NCBI GenBank assembly: GCA_947561395.2
Contig: OX387182.1
Location: 56,009,283 to 56,073,282, forward strand
Origin: Buxus sempervirens
Taxonomy: Eukaryota > Streptophyta > Magnoliopsida > Buxales > Buxaceae
DNA: 64,000 bases
Direction: 5' to 3'
The position numbers and the translations under genes are program-made. The notes under the pieces are model-generated. The model was not told the DNA's origin. It saw only the letters and a program-made list of their open reading frames with translations, and searched no databases. Numbering within the stretch: position 1 is the stretch's first letter; every line of letters starts with the position of its first letter. Shown piece after piece: positions 25,601-34,800 of this stretch.

Positions 25601-26799
25601 AAAGAGAAGTTGAAGGTAATGTGTGTACTGAGGCCATTTGTGCTACTTCAACAGGAAACAGGATTTTGAGATATACACCAAGAGATTCCTGGTTCTTTAT
25701 GTAAGAATTTTGGGATCAACTTGTCCTCATGAAAGCTTAGCCATCTTAACTTTCAAGGTGTCATTTTTCGAAAAGTATAAACAGAAATTGATAAATAGTA
25801 AGAGATACTAAATTATTTTCATGAATTACAAACTTTCTGTTAACACTGTTTACTTGCAGTATCTTATTTAATATCTGAATCCAATTTTAAAGGTATTAGA
25901 AAGCAAAGTTATTATGTCTATCAAAAGTTTCATGAATGATATCTTAGCAACCTTTTAAAGTATTTTTAATCACATTGATCTAGCATTCACTCTGTTGTTA
26001 CAGTACACCAGACGTCGGCATGCTATGCCCCAAAGCATACTGGACCTCCTTTTAGGCCTGAGAACTTACACAACCCATCTGGTCCTGCCCTACCTAATGC
26101 ACTCATAAATGGTGGGCAGTCAATGCATTCAAGGATGAACACTGTTGATAGCATCTCCGCTCAGACTGGCAGGATGGAGGTTCCACCTAACATTCTTTCA
26201 ACTCAGAGCTCACACGTTGGAATGATACAAGGAATGAATGGGATAATGATTAAATCAGAACCTGGTTATTCAAGCAGTTCTGCTTTTACCTTTGGGCCAG
26301 ATGGTGATGTCCTTGAAACACGCCCAACAATTGGAGATGCATCAGTCACATCTTTCAGTAGCATGGAATCTAGCTCGCAACCCCTCCATGACCCAATGTT
26401 GGATACAGATATTTCTTCATTTGGATTTTTAGGGCAGATTCCAAGAAATTTCAGTCTTTCAGATTTGACAGCTGATTTTTCCCAAAGCTCTGGTGTAGCT
26501 TCTCTCCCTCTCCTGATATGCATTTATTGTTTTCTGATGCTCAGTATTAATCTCTCAGTTCCATTTTTCAGATATACTGGAAAGTTACTCAAGGTCTCCA
26601 TACCTTGCATCAAATACTGACAACTTCCTGGATTCCCCTGGGAGGGCTGAATGTCATGGTGAGAATTTTGCTACTTGTGTGATGCTTTTGGAATCTTGGC
26701 ACTGATAGCTGGTATTTATGTTATGTTCTGACAGGGGATAGTAAGAAGCTGGACACAATATCAGAAGGCTTGAGTTATGAAGAATTTGGCAGTGATTGA
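7650..26799 (+). CDS. Plant-specific protein with TIGR01589 (A_thal_3526) domain, 6 exons, 324 residues
   Basis: The coding exons 7650-7697, 12245-12350, 18034-18213, 26004-26492, 26572-26658 and 26735-26799 join in frame (975 nt, TGA at 26797) with GT-AG borders. The protein starts [16 protein letters not shown]. Residues 8-70 carry the conserved module [20 protein letters not shown], then [30 protein letters not shown], which matches the plant uncharacterised domain TIGR01589. The rest is low in hydrophobic residues, Ser/Pro/Asn-rich and without membrane segments. It ends in an acidic LSYEEFGSD. The function is unknown; a helical, possibly nuclear, role is only a guess. Intron 3 (5.7 kb) contains an antisense LINE and intron 4 (7.8 kb) several relics, but the splice sites are intact. 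The ATG is chosen because the family begins MSGG..RRVSR.DIQL. Confidence 0.88.
8265..8665. repeat. Diverged tandem duplication of about 200 bp in intron 1
   Basis: About 8265-8460 and 8463-8665 align along their whole length: ...ACATA..AACCATCATCATAGCATG... against ...ACATATCAAATCATCATCAGAGCATG..., then matching CAGAACTC / TAGAACTC and GGGAAAATGAACTT / GGGAACAGTGAACTT segments. This is an old intronic duplication. Confidence 0.6.
8762..8892. repeat. Tandem duplication of about 65 bp
   Basis: The two units share ATACTTTTATT..G.GGTG.AGTCCA..., then TATAT.GCATTT.A.TGAAG. It is in intron 1 and has no recognised function. Confidence 0.6.
10276..10366 (+). other. Exon-like open segment in intron 1, possible cryptic or poison exon
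   Basis: A 91-nt segment sits between an AG (10274-10275) and a GT (10367-10368) and is open in the incoming phase-0 frame, reading [20 protein letters not shown] and on. Inclusion would interrupt the TIGR01589 domain between L16 and V17. Since 91 is not a multiple of three, it would also shift the downstream frame. It is therefore either chance or a cassette exon leading to decay. It is left out of the gene model. Confidence 0.25.
12882..12898. repeat. Left target-site duplication of the 4.5-kb LINE
   Basis: TAGAATGAAC (12882-12891) plus following TGTTTTT is repeated at 17397-17411 as TAGAATGAAC-GTTTTT with a short indel. The pair brackets the LINE. Confidence 0.7.
13040..16724 (-). pseudogene. 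LINE ORF2 (endonuclease, reverse transcriptase, zf-RVT), decayed
   Basis: The ATG at 16724-16722 begins [14 protein letters not shown], the apurinic-like endonuclease start. QESK, SSVYGPN, GGDFNVI and SDHVPLIL follow (to about 16000). Reverse transcriptase motifs are [35 protein letters not shown] and [11 protein letters not shown] (14.8 kb). The catalytic F/YADD box reads FADH, with CAC at 14649-14647 replacing an Asp codon. The zf-RVT region at 13531-13040 keeps [13 protein letters not shown]...[18 protein letters not shown]. Stops or frameshifts occur near 16540, 16097, 15185, 14885, 13965 and 13535. The catalytic change alone would inactivate it. Confidence 0.88.
16714..17396 (-). pseudogene. 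LINE ORF1, C-terminal part
   Basis: A 227-codon open stretch is acidic and Ser/Glu-rich in its first two thirds, with a basic end ([12 protein letters not shown]..., then [15 protein letters not shown]). It resembles the tail of plant LINE ORF1 proteins, whose missing N-terminal part normally has a DUF4283 region and a zinc knuckle. It ends at TAA 16716-16714, overlapping the ORF2 start at 16724 by about ten bases. Apparent start codons upstream of 17396 belong to the flanking host DNA. Confidence 0.65.
17420..18033 (+). other. Remainder of intron 3
   Basis: There is no coding signal. The stretch ends in a T-rich tract and a TTTCCAG acceptor at 18027-18033 for exon 3 of the TIGR01589-type gene. 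Confidence 0.6.
18214..19570 (+). other. Intron 4, left part
   Basis: It opens with the donor GTACAT at 18214. It is AT-rich with stops in all frames and no recognisable repeat. Confidence 0.5.
19571..19935 (-). mobile_element. LINE 3'-end relic, antisense in intron 4
   Basis: On the - strand, [12 protein letters not shown] near 19880 is the start of the C-terminal RNase H motif of plant LINEs (HVP.EAN.VAD). A G-rich, non-coding tail follows and ends in a poly(A) run (T-run on + at 19572-19580) preceded by an ATGA-rich end. Stops follow the motif, so it is a truncated, dead copy. I could not confirm target-site repeats. Confidence 0.55.
19940..22110. other. Intron 4, middle part, unrecognised
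   Basis: Patches near 20400-21500 have less AT than their surroundings and look like very decayed coding repeats, for example around 20820-20960, but no motif is secure. No host exon is expected here. Confidence 0.4.
22112..22570 (-). mobile_element. LTR-like terminus, family shared with 31761 and 53705
   Basis: The + strand reads TTGTAGCGCCCTGGATCTGG, close to TGTAATGCCCTGGATCCGGG at 31761 and TGTCACGCCCCAAATCCAGG at about 53705. Further matches follow in the same order: ATCGTCCTC about 330 bp in (150 bp at 31761), TTTGAAAACAA, then GAGATA..ATCTCA.CAA.TA and CATGCATG. Such ends are common in plant LTR retrotransposons. The orientation as a 3' LTR end on the - strand is inferred. Confidence 0.45.
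22830..23260 (+). mobile_element. Probable LTR (promoter-like) fragment
   Basis: It contains TCTATAAATAAGGGG (TATA box, near 23050), then a leader with TTTCTTTCTCATCTTCC and a mixed composition typical of plant LTRs. The TG/CA ends and a partner were not located. It interrupts the neighbouring LTR-like sequence, which suggests nesting. Confidence 0.35.
24006..24330. repeat. Cluster of CTCGAG-containing palindromic motifs
   Basis: At least five variants of GCGCTCGAGCGAG or GCTCGAGC occur at irregular 30-90 bp intervals (near 24010, 24081, 24139, 24172 and 24266) with related GATCGAGC and CAAGCGC pieces. The GC content and CpG density are far above the surrounding DNA. It is probably part of a retroelement leader or LTR. 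Confidence 0.6.
24340..26003 (+). other. Intron 4, right part
   Basis: 24400-25130 looks like retroelement-derived, C/A-rich sequence continuing the 22-24 kb block. The rest is AT-rich and ends in the GTTGTTACAG acceptor for exon 4. No gene is seen. Confidence 0.45.
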
Positions 26800-28450
26800 T
26801 GAATTAATTCCAAATGGTAAGATTGTTTATTTTTTCCATATTGCTTTATTTATCCCAATGTTATGAAAAATGATCTGGCCATGGCAATCCTTACTGGCAA
26901 GTTTGATCAGTAATTATCAAGATCAGCATCTTTTTTGGCTTGCTATATCTGTGAATTCTTTTACAGTGAAAGTTCTAGCTCTAAAGTTTGTTATCCGTCC
27001 AATGTCTCTGAAGCCTAATATAGCTTCTTAGCCCAACTGTTAACTATCCAGCGATACTACTATCTTTCCTTACATAGCATATAAGAGGAAGAGTAGCTAG
27101 GTTGTTAAAAAGGAGTCAAAATTACAAACAACACTCAAAAGGTCAAAAAGCAACAAAAAAAAAAAAAACACACACACACACAAGCCTTGAGTCCACATAA
27201 ACACCCTTGGCAATACCCTCTCTTTGATGTACAATGAACCTACTATTACCTATTGTTAGGGACCTATGAGAACAAGAAATTAAACAAAATAAATGAACAA
27301 ACAAAAATTGAATAACCAAGTCTCTGATATCTTTAAAAGTGTTTCTAGCAGATCATGAAACTTTAGTATATACCCTTCCCCAAGTCTGTGACATTACTTA
27401 GACATATATTTTTGCACTGAGAAAGGGTATCAATTAGCCCCATCTCTCTAAATCTTGACAAGGCTAGGACTTTTAGCCCACTGTTACATTAGATTGAACA
27501 TTGAAGATACAATAAACATTATTTACTAAGATATGTCTTTATGTTCTCCGAGTCTAGCTGTGACTGATCCCTGAGGTTCCCATGTAGCAAACATAGATAT
27601 TCATCGTATTGATATCCATTGAGGGGCCATCTCCACATATCAATTTTATGAAGATAAAACTGACACAAAGCTGCTGTTTAATCTTTCATTAAATTTCTTA
27701 GGGAGTGATCCTGAAAAGTTTTTAGACACGAGTTCATCAGGATACCAAGTTTTTCATTTTGCCCAGTTAGTGAAGAGTTATATACATCTTGTTTCCAAAC
27801 TTTTCCATGTTTCTTTCTTCCCAATGAACCAATTGATGGTAAAGAGCAGTCCTAAAAGCTTTTGGACATTGGAGCACATATGCGTACCAATGTTGCATTT
27901 AGACTGGCTTTTGATAGCTGATTTTTTGCTTTTTAAAACAAAAGTTGCTACGGGAAAAGCTCATTTGGTTTCTGCCAATTGAAGCAATTGTGTTGCAAAC
28001 ATGATGAAAACAACAAAGAGTTCAATAAAAATTGCGCACAAATTTACATGGTTTAATGTTGTGCATATGTCCACAGGAGAGTAAGAAGATTTACACTTCA
28101 AATAAAATATGGTTACAACTTATATCTCCAATCCCCAGTTACAAAAACTAGCCAGAACATTATAGAAAAATTCCCAATATATCCTTGCCAGATGATGAGG
28201 GGCTCCAGCCACCCCTCCCTTGCACAAAACAAATACACAATTCAGGGGAGGCACCTCTTCTTGGGCCTCTCATATGATTCCCCATTTGGACCCAAAGAAT
28301 ATTGTAACTCGTTAGATTTTGAATACGAGTCATCATCTCAAACAATTTCACGCTTTTTGTACTCAGAATTTAAAAAAAAAAAAAATAAGCAGTTATTTTG
28401 CTTTTTCTTGAAAGCAAAACTTATTGCTTTTAGAAGAAAAACCTAAAGGA
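26800..28450. other. Possible 3' UTR intron / downstream region
   Basis: A GTAAGA donor-like site lies just after the stop codon (AAATG|GTAAGA at about 26818). If used, this is the start of a 3' UTR intron joined to 34471. Otherwise it is downstream spacer. No gene is seen. Confidence 0.4.
27155..27182. repeat. (A)n(CA)n microsatellite
   Basis: A run of A is followed by about eight CA units, downstream of the TIGR01589-type gene. Confidence 0.9.
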
Positions 28451-29690
28451 GCCATTTTCTGACACCCACGATCACCCACTATCCACAATCCTGACTACCC
28501 ATGAATCTGTAACCGACAACCACCAATAATACTACACCCTGTCCCACACTATGGCCACCAGTAGGAACCCCATTATCACTCAATGCCGACCATCACCATG
28601 TACCGCAAGTATTCGATGTAATCTACTGCCATTATTCACAAACATTCACAAGAATCACAATTACTACTACTACCACCAATTATTACTTCCATTCATAACC
28701 GCTCTCCATCCCCAACTTTTGAATATCACTCATGCTGACCAGCAAATAGCACCATCAACACCCACATACGCGCTATCCTGGCAGTAAATGCTTTGACCAA
28801 CTTGGTAGCATCTCCCACAAGCGCACATCTACTACCACAAACATTTACGATCACCAACTGCAAATATCATAATTTTCTAATTATAATAAAGAAAATTGCT
28901 TTGTTCAATGGCAGATGGGGGGTTTGGGGAGAAGAGGTCATACCATGTATAGAGCAGTGTTTCATGCTGTTGTGTGGTCTATATGGTTGGAGCGAAATGG
29001 AAGGATCTTCCGGGATTGTCGGTCGACGGTGGACCAGCTAATAGGGAGTATTCAGATAGCAGTGGCATCATGGGTTTCAGTTCTTCCAGAGTTTATGGAT
29101 ATTTTACCTTCAGATATAGTCAGGGAGTGGCATAGATGGTGCTACTCTACATCTATTGTGGAGGGGAGTTCGGTAAGAGGGATGGGTTCACAATTACCAT
29201 GGGATGTTGGGTAGTTCTGGTGGAGGGTGGTCGTCCTTGGCACATTATTGAACATCTTGTTTCGTAATGAGCCAAGATTCATTGCAGATATGATCATTGA
29301 TAGAGGGTGGTAATCAGTTCTTGGGGGGCTTTTTGTGGTTGGTGTATAGGAGGTTTTTAGTCATGTTGATATCCGCACGGATTTGTGTGCGTTGTATTTT
29401 TCTCTTTCTTTACTCACATATATATATATATACAATCATCTACATTACTAATCAAAAAAAAAAAACTGCAAATATCATACACCACTTTTTAACACCATCA
29501 TCCATCACTCGCAATACCACCAAATCACCAACAACCACAATCTCTACACCATCAATATTCACAACCACACACCATCAGTTGCCCATATTGTTCACAGTGA
29601 CCCATGACCACTATGCATTGCCTATGCCACGGTGTCACCACCTACCGGTACCTGTCATTATTTTTACTACCACCACCTTAGACTTTTAGT
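28450..29690. repeat. Strand-asymmetric C/A-rich degenerate repeat (ACC/ATC/CAC units)
   Basis: The + strand is dominated by short ACC, CAC, ATC and CATC units at 28450-28856 and again at 29480-29690, almost free of G. The block is split by a LINE insertion. It looks like an old, degenerate triplet-type satellite. Confidence 0.6.
28872..29463 (+). mobile_element. 5'-truncated LINE with target-site duplication and poly(A)
   Basis: A frame reads AVFHAVVWSIWLERNGRIFR, the C-terminal hallmark of plant L1 ORF2 (W.IW.ERN.R.F), and ends about 29212. A 3' UTR with a TA microsatellite (29420-29435) and a poly(A) run to 29463 follow. AACTGCAAATATCATA at 28856-28871 is repeated exactly at 29464-29479, defining the insertion. 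The perfect repeat suggests this is younger than the other LINE pieces. Confidence 0.88.
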
Positions 29691-29699
29691 TTAAAATCA

Positions 29700-30905
29700 G
29701 ATTTCAAATTACAATTTACTAAATTGGCTTCAAATTTTAAAAGCTAAAAAGTAGGTAGAAAATAGTAACTCCTGAATGCAACTTTCTAACTTCTAAACAG
29801 CAACATTTCCTGTATGAACACAGCCGAAAGTTGTTAATTTTGTCCAACAAGTGAAACAGCTATCCACATCATGTCTCCAAATATTTTCATGTTTACTGCA
29901 TCTGAAAGAACCATGGATGGTATTAAACCATTCCTTTCCAAAGAATTATTTGCCTTCTTTCCTCCGATAATAGGAAGGTAAGTACCAAAAGATATCTGCC
30001 ATTTCTTGTAAGGGCATCATACAAAAATTTAACTGAAGTGTTGAAATGATCATGTGTGCCACTTAAACCTTGCAATAATAAAAGTATGGTTTTCTGTTTC
30101 AATTTCCTTCATTCATATGACATAAATATACAGAGAAGTGGCCTTGTCTTTCATTCTCAATTAAAAAATATTGTAAAATGTTGATCTTCTGATGGTTATA
30201 CTGAGAATGATTAGGTCTTTTACTTATGGATCTACGTTATTCAGAGGGAGGATCATTGTAGTGGCTATCTATTGGGGTATAGAGGACTTCCATATAAGCT
30301 GCCAATGAAATTACATCTCAAAATTAACTTCTTTGTGAAAAGAAGGTTAAGATCTCAACCAAAATGTTGAGGAGGAGGAATGGAAAGTCAAAACAACGTT
30401 GTCATTTTTATTTTGAGCTGGCTTAAAAATATGGGGGAGGTGAAAAAAATTTAAGGGACCGTGCAGCTGACCAAAGATCTAAAACTTTTATGGAACCATC
30501 ACAGAAGTCTCATAGTTTGGAAGGAAGAAAAGAGGCAATCTTTTCACTACTGTGTAAGTTCAATTGTGGTTTTCTCGACACAGAAGGAATATTAGTGCAC
30601 AAAAGGAACATCAGTTTTTACTTGCGCCACATTTGTGAGAAAAATTATTTCCTTAGGATAATTGATTCAAGATAAGCCTCTTGCCATTTTCCTGGAATGG
30701 TGACCTTTATATGAGTAATTTTCAATGTTTAGCCTTATGGTTGTGCATTTTCTTCCATGTGGTAAGATGCTTGTTCTATTTTTTGAGGTATTAGACTAAA
30801 ATTTTGAAATGAGAACTAGTAGACGTAAAATTTGGGTTACTCTGTCACCACGATGAAAATTTGAAATGAGAATCTTTTTCTTTAGTATGCGAGGCCTTTC
30901 CTTTA
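29700..30905. other. No recognised gene
   Basis: AT-rich sequence with stops in all frames. A short open frame at 30490-30675 has no family features. Confidence 0.5.
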
Positions 30906-30911
30906 TGTGGA

Positions 30912-30985
30912 TAAGGTAATGTTTAATGCCTGATTCTTAAGCATTCAACACATATGGATAAAATAAAAGAAGGATACCTGTTTGG
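30912..30985. repeat. Diverged relative of the 31.7/33.6-kb repeat unit
   Basis: It shares TGCCTGAT.CTT.AGCATTCAACACA, then GATAAAAT and AAGAAGGATACYTGTT, with 31706-31760 and 33636-33690. This is a third, more diverged copy lying left of the TRIM element. Confidence 0.6.
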
Positions 30986-31320
30986 GATCTTTCTTTTTGG
31001 TATGATAAGTTTTTCCTTTGAATGGATAATATCATGGTTTACAATATCACAGGCATGCCACAGCATGCTGGTAAATATTCCCACAAGAGACTCCGGAGAT
31101 AAAATGGGCAAATACTAATTTCTCCCTTTTTCCCCTCTTTGCCATGATATTTCGCAACATGGAGGGGAAAATGTTGTATCAGCGGAATGAGAAACATGCC
31201 AGTGATATATCAGCAGCATTCATAATTTAAGGAAAATTCCTGTTGAGAATTTTCCCTTTATGCCAGTGATATATCACCAGAATGCCAGAAATGCCAGCCA
31301 CAAGGGGTAGCATGCCTCTC

Positions 31321-31674
31321 TGTCACGGCCTGGGCGCTTGCCATTCAACCCAAAAGCTTAAGCTGTTAGGTGATGCTGCCGACCCACCCTTATATGGCCC
31401 AAGATCTCCTTTTTCCTATCCAATGTGGGATGGAGACGATGACATTCTCCCCCACCAGAACCCTCGAAGCAGGTCGGACCACCCTGCCTGCTTCCACTTG
31501 AAGTGCTTGGCGTGGAATCAAATCAGGAATTGGACCGCTCTGATACCACTTGTCACGGGCTGGGCGCTTGCCATTCAACCCAAAAGCTTAAGCTGTTAGG
31601 TGATGCTGCTTATCCACCCTTATATGGCCCAAGATCTCCCTTTTCTTATCCGATGTGGAACAAAGACCGTGACA
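31321..31674 (-). mobile_element. TRIM (miniature LTR retrotransposon), 354 bp, sense on - strand
   Basis: Direct terminal repeats of 124 bp lie at 31321-31444 and 31551-31674 and are about 90% identical. Each starts TGTCACGG and ends TGACA, so the LTRs have TG...CA ends. The 106-bp interior carries GCTCTGATACCA at 31537-31548, two bases from the right repeat. Its complement TGGTATCAGAGC is the usual plant initiator-tRNA-Met primer binding site. CTCCCCCACC beside the left repeat is the polypurine tract on the sense strand. There is no coding capacity. Size and layout match TRIM elements. No 5-bp target repeat is seen at the outer ends, so at least one flank has been rearranged. Confidence 0.85.
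31537..31548 (-). other. Primer binding site of the TRIM
   Basis: On the - strand it reads TGGTATCAGAGC, complementary to the 3' end of initiator tRNA-Met, two bases inside the 5' LTR. Confidence 0.85.
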
Positions 31675-31760
31675 TTTTGGCCGCAATATGGATAATACTT
31701 TCGTGCCTGATACTTGAGCATTCAACACACAGATAAAATGCAAGAAGGATACTTGTTATC

Positions 31761-33355
31761 TGTAATGCCCTGGATCCGGGTTATGTAAGAAAACCGTAAC
31801 ATGTCTCTGAAGAGTTAACTTTCTATATAGGATCGCTATATCAGAGTGAAGGAAAACATGAAACAAACAATAATATAATCAGAGTCAACTAAAATTCCTG
31901 AACTCACCTGAAACAAGCATATACCTGCCAGTATCGTCCTCTCCGAGATTTGAAAACAAAACAAAACAAGACGGGTGAGATACGAATATCTCAGCAAATA
32001 ACACATGCATGCTTAAATACATTTTATTTATTTGCTAAAACATGGATGATTAAAATATATAATATGGCAAATAATCACGGTTAATTCGATTAATCCGACT
32101 AATCCGTCAAAACAATATCAAACCACATAGTATGGTGGGACTCATGAAATATGACCAGCCTATTAACAGCTCTTTTGTAATTGCTGTTAAATTTTACTTT
32201 GGGAATTACCTTAGGGGATTTAATTAGTAGTAAATTAAAGGGCCTTGAATGAGTAAGGAGATACTGAATTGGGATTATACATGAGGTTTTAATTAAAGAG
32301 AATTGGGAACTTGTATTAGGTAAGGTTTGAGCATTTGTAGAGTATTGAAATTGTGCCAGCATAAATATCAGTCTATTTAATAATTGTTAGTTAATTTTAT
32401 TTGGAAATTTACTTTAAGGGATTAATATGAGATGATTTAAGGAATTTTGGAGTCAAGGTAGAGATGCTGAAAATAGGATTTATAAATGAAATGTATTAAC
32501 AAAAGAGAATTAATGAATGTATTCAATAATGTATAGATATTCTTGAGTGTATTGGAATAACAAAAGCCAATTGGTTATAGTAATTATATATGACCAACAT
32601 GTTACTGAGATTAAATTTGAGTGTTTTTTCTGGGAAGAATTTTTCAGCAAGCTATGTCAATTAAGTGAATTGTAGGCTTTGAGATGAAATTCTAAGGTCT
32701 TACCAGTAGTTTGGTTTGATCCAGCATACTTGGAGAGAGGTTGGTTCAGATATTGGTTTGGTATAAGAGATTGCTACTTGGGAAGGAGAAGATGAGATGA
32801 AGAAGAGGTGTCCGGATTTTTGGTTACCCTGTCGTGTCTTAAATTTCGAGGACAAAATTTCTCGAAGGAGGGGAGTAGGTAAGACCCCGGATTTTTTATT
32901 AGCCTAATATAAGGAATTTGCTAATATTATTAAATATTAATATTGAAGGATAATTCAGGTAGTTGAGGCGCCTTTTAAGGACAAAACCGTGCGGGCTTAG
33001 GCCCAAAGTGGACAATACCTTGCTGGGTTGGGTCGTTACAAATGGTATCAGAGCTAGATCCGGGTCCAGTAGTCCGTGGCTGATGTGGGTCATAGCGTTG
33101 CCCGTAAGAGGTAGTTGGACCGATGAGAGCGGGCCCATGAGGGGCTAGTAGGCTTCTAGGTGGCCACTGCACGGGGACGTACAGCCCTGAGGGGGGGATA
33201 TTGTGACATCCCGATCCCATATCGGAAACGGATGAATACCCGATATAGTATAAGAGACTGAGAAAATACTTAAGCAAGCGAGGCACCTTTTGAAGACAAA
33301 ACCGTGCAGGCTTAGGCCCAAAGCGGACAATACCTCGCTGTGTTGGGTTATTACA
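31761..33355 (+). mobile_element. Composite LTR-type insertion, 1,595 bp, with 5-bp target repeat TTATC
   Basis: It begins TGTAATGCCCTGGATCC and ends GGGTTATTACA, with TTATC at 31756-31760 and 33356-33360. The paralogous flank at 33681-33700 (TTGTTATC|TGACAG) is the unoccupied site. Near the right end, 33202-33355 (TGTGACATCCC...ATTACA) repeats much of 32887-33040. Between them lie TGGTATCAGAGC (33043-33054, two bases after TTACA) and a purine tract GAGGGGGGGA. That part is a TRIM-like element. A piece near 32840-32880 (TTTCGAGGACAAAATTTC, then GGAGGGGAG) looks like the 3' end of a Ty3/gypsy element. It is therefore nested or recombined. Confidence 0.65.
33043..33054 (+). other. Primer binding site (initiator tRNA-Met type)
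   Basis: TGGTATCAGAGC lies two bases after the TTACA end of the left terminal repeat of the inner element. Confidence 0.85.
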
Positions 33356-33467
33356 TTATCTAACAGTATAGTCTTGACAAAAGATTATTGCCATATTTTG
33401 TTTTATTTGTTGCCTAAAGATGTACAGTAATAATTGCATGTGTAGTGGGTATGCATTAGTAGCCACT

Positions 33468-33591
33468 TGTCACAGGCTTGGCGCTTGCCATTCAACCCAA
33501 AAGGTTAAGCTGTTAGGTGATGCTGCGTACCCACCCTTATATGGCCCAAGATCTCCCTTTTCCTATCAGATGTGGAATGAAGACCATGACA
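33468..33591 (-). mobile_element. Third copy of the TRIM LTR (solo, by duplication)
   Basis: This 124-bp sequence starts TGTCACAGG and ends CATGACA, colinear with both LTRs of the TRIM. Its right flank matches the right flank of the TRIM, so it arose by tandem duplication rather than by a separate insertion. Confidence 0.8.
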
Positions 33592-33800
33592 TTTCGGCCA
33601 CAATATGGCAAACCCTGGATAAGATAATATTTTCATGCCCGATACTTGAGCATTCGACACACAGATAAAATGCAAGAAGGATACTTGTTATCTGACAGTA
33701 CAGTCTTGACAATTAGAAACATGAACAAGGATACTTGTTATTACTTGTACAGTAATAATTGCATGTGTAGTGGGTATGCATTCGTAGCCCCTGTAATACA

Positions 33801-34470
33801 GTATTTCTGGTCGAATTATATCATTTTCACGTATTGTTGATTTGTAATTGCAAACTGTTCAATTTTCATGTTAGAGAAAATCAACGAAATTCGATAAACA
33901 CAACTGCATGAATTTATTGATGTTCTTGGACAGCTAGAAACATGAACAAGAGTCTGGAATCACTCAATGAAGCTGAACTTTTGTGAAGCAGGTCTAATAT
34001 ACAGGTCCCACCACCTATATTATAATTTCAGCATTAGTCATTTTCAATGGGAATGTGATTGATTCTCTTGTCTACTACCAGGATAATATGTGGTTCAACA
34101 GCAGTTTTATATGATTATATGTTTCCTGATTCCTGGTCTCGTAGTTGGAGTGAGGCATATGGCTTGTACTGATTGATTGATAAATTTCATAAGTTTTTTG
34201 GGGGCAAATATACAGCCTTAATTGTAAATATGGCAACAATTTCTCACTTTTATAGTTTTACTACAGATTATTTGAATATATTGAAATTATGTTCTATAGC
34301 TGTTCTAAATTATGAATGGTTCTATCAATATTCGCTAAATCATTTAACGTGCAAATAGAACATTTATTTTCTCTTATTGATGGATACAGAATAATTTTAG
34401 AGTCAGACTCTTAATATCATTTTTAGGCTCACGGTTTGCCCCCTAAATTTGTGCTTTTGTTGCCTGCAGG
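33801..34470. other. No recognised gene
   Basis: AT-rich sequence without coding signal. It would be the end of the 3' UTR intron if 34471-34800 is the last exon of the upstream gene. Confidence 0.4.
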
Positions 34471-34800
34471 GTCGGTGGATAACCTCTGGACAAGTGTGTA
34501 CATAGCATTTTGAAATGGGAGCATCAAAATTTTGATTGTATTGTTTTGTGTGCAAACTTTGATCAAATTATGGGGTTGTGATGGTGGGTCATTTATCTTA
34601 ACAGAAGTTAAAAGCAGATTGATTGAAATGATTGTAAACATAAGTTCTGTGAAATTGGTCCTACCATTGTACCGGCCTCTTGTAATTAATCTTGCTAACA
34701 ATCATGGTTAGATAAGACTGGTCTTTTTTGGTTGTCACATGTGCTTTCTTCATGTTGTACCAAAGATTGTACTAATTTGTAAATAAACAAAATCTGAAAT
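34471..34800 (+). other. Candidate 3' UTR exon of the TIGR01589-type gene
   Basis: A strong acceptor TTGCCTGCAG (34461-34470) is followed by about 330 bp of non-coding sequence of exon-like composition ending near AATAAACAAAATC, a possible poly(A) region. The donor would be at about 26818, just after the stop codon. If right, a 7.6-kb intron lies in the 3' UTR and holds the LINE and TRIM insertions. This is not proven by sequence alone. Confidence 0.4.

Larger units (their letters stand above)
31551..33800. repeat. Tandem duplication of a TRIM LTR plus flank, two units
   Basis: Unit 1 is LTR 31551-31674 plus flank 31675-33467. Unit 2 is LTR 33468-33591 plus flank 33592-33800. The flanks align (GGCC.CAATATGG, then GCATTC.ACACACAGATAAA, GCATGTGTAGTGGGTATGCA), except that unit 1 contains a 1,595-bp insertion with its 5-bp target repeat. 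Without it the units are about 317 bp apart. The junction before the second LTR (AGCCACT) shares CCACT with the TRIM interior end (ATACCACT), suggesting microhomology. Confidence 0.75.

Noticed and set aside
32899..33330. Overlapping frames on both strands near 33 kb
   Set aside because: They lie in LTR sequence of the miniature element and are non-coding.
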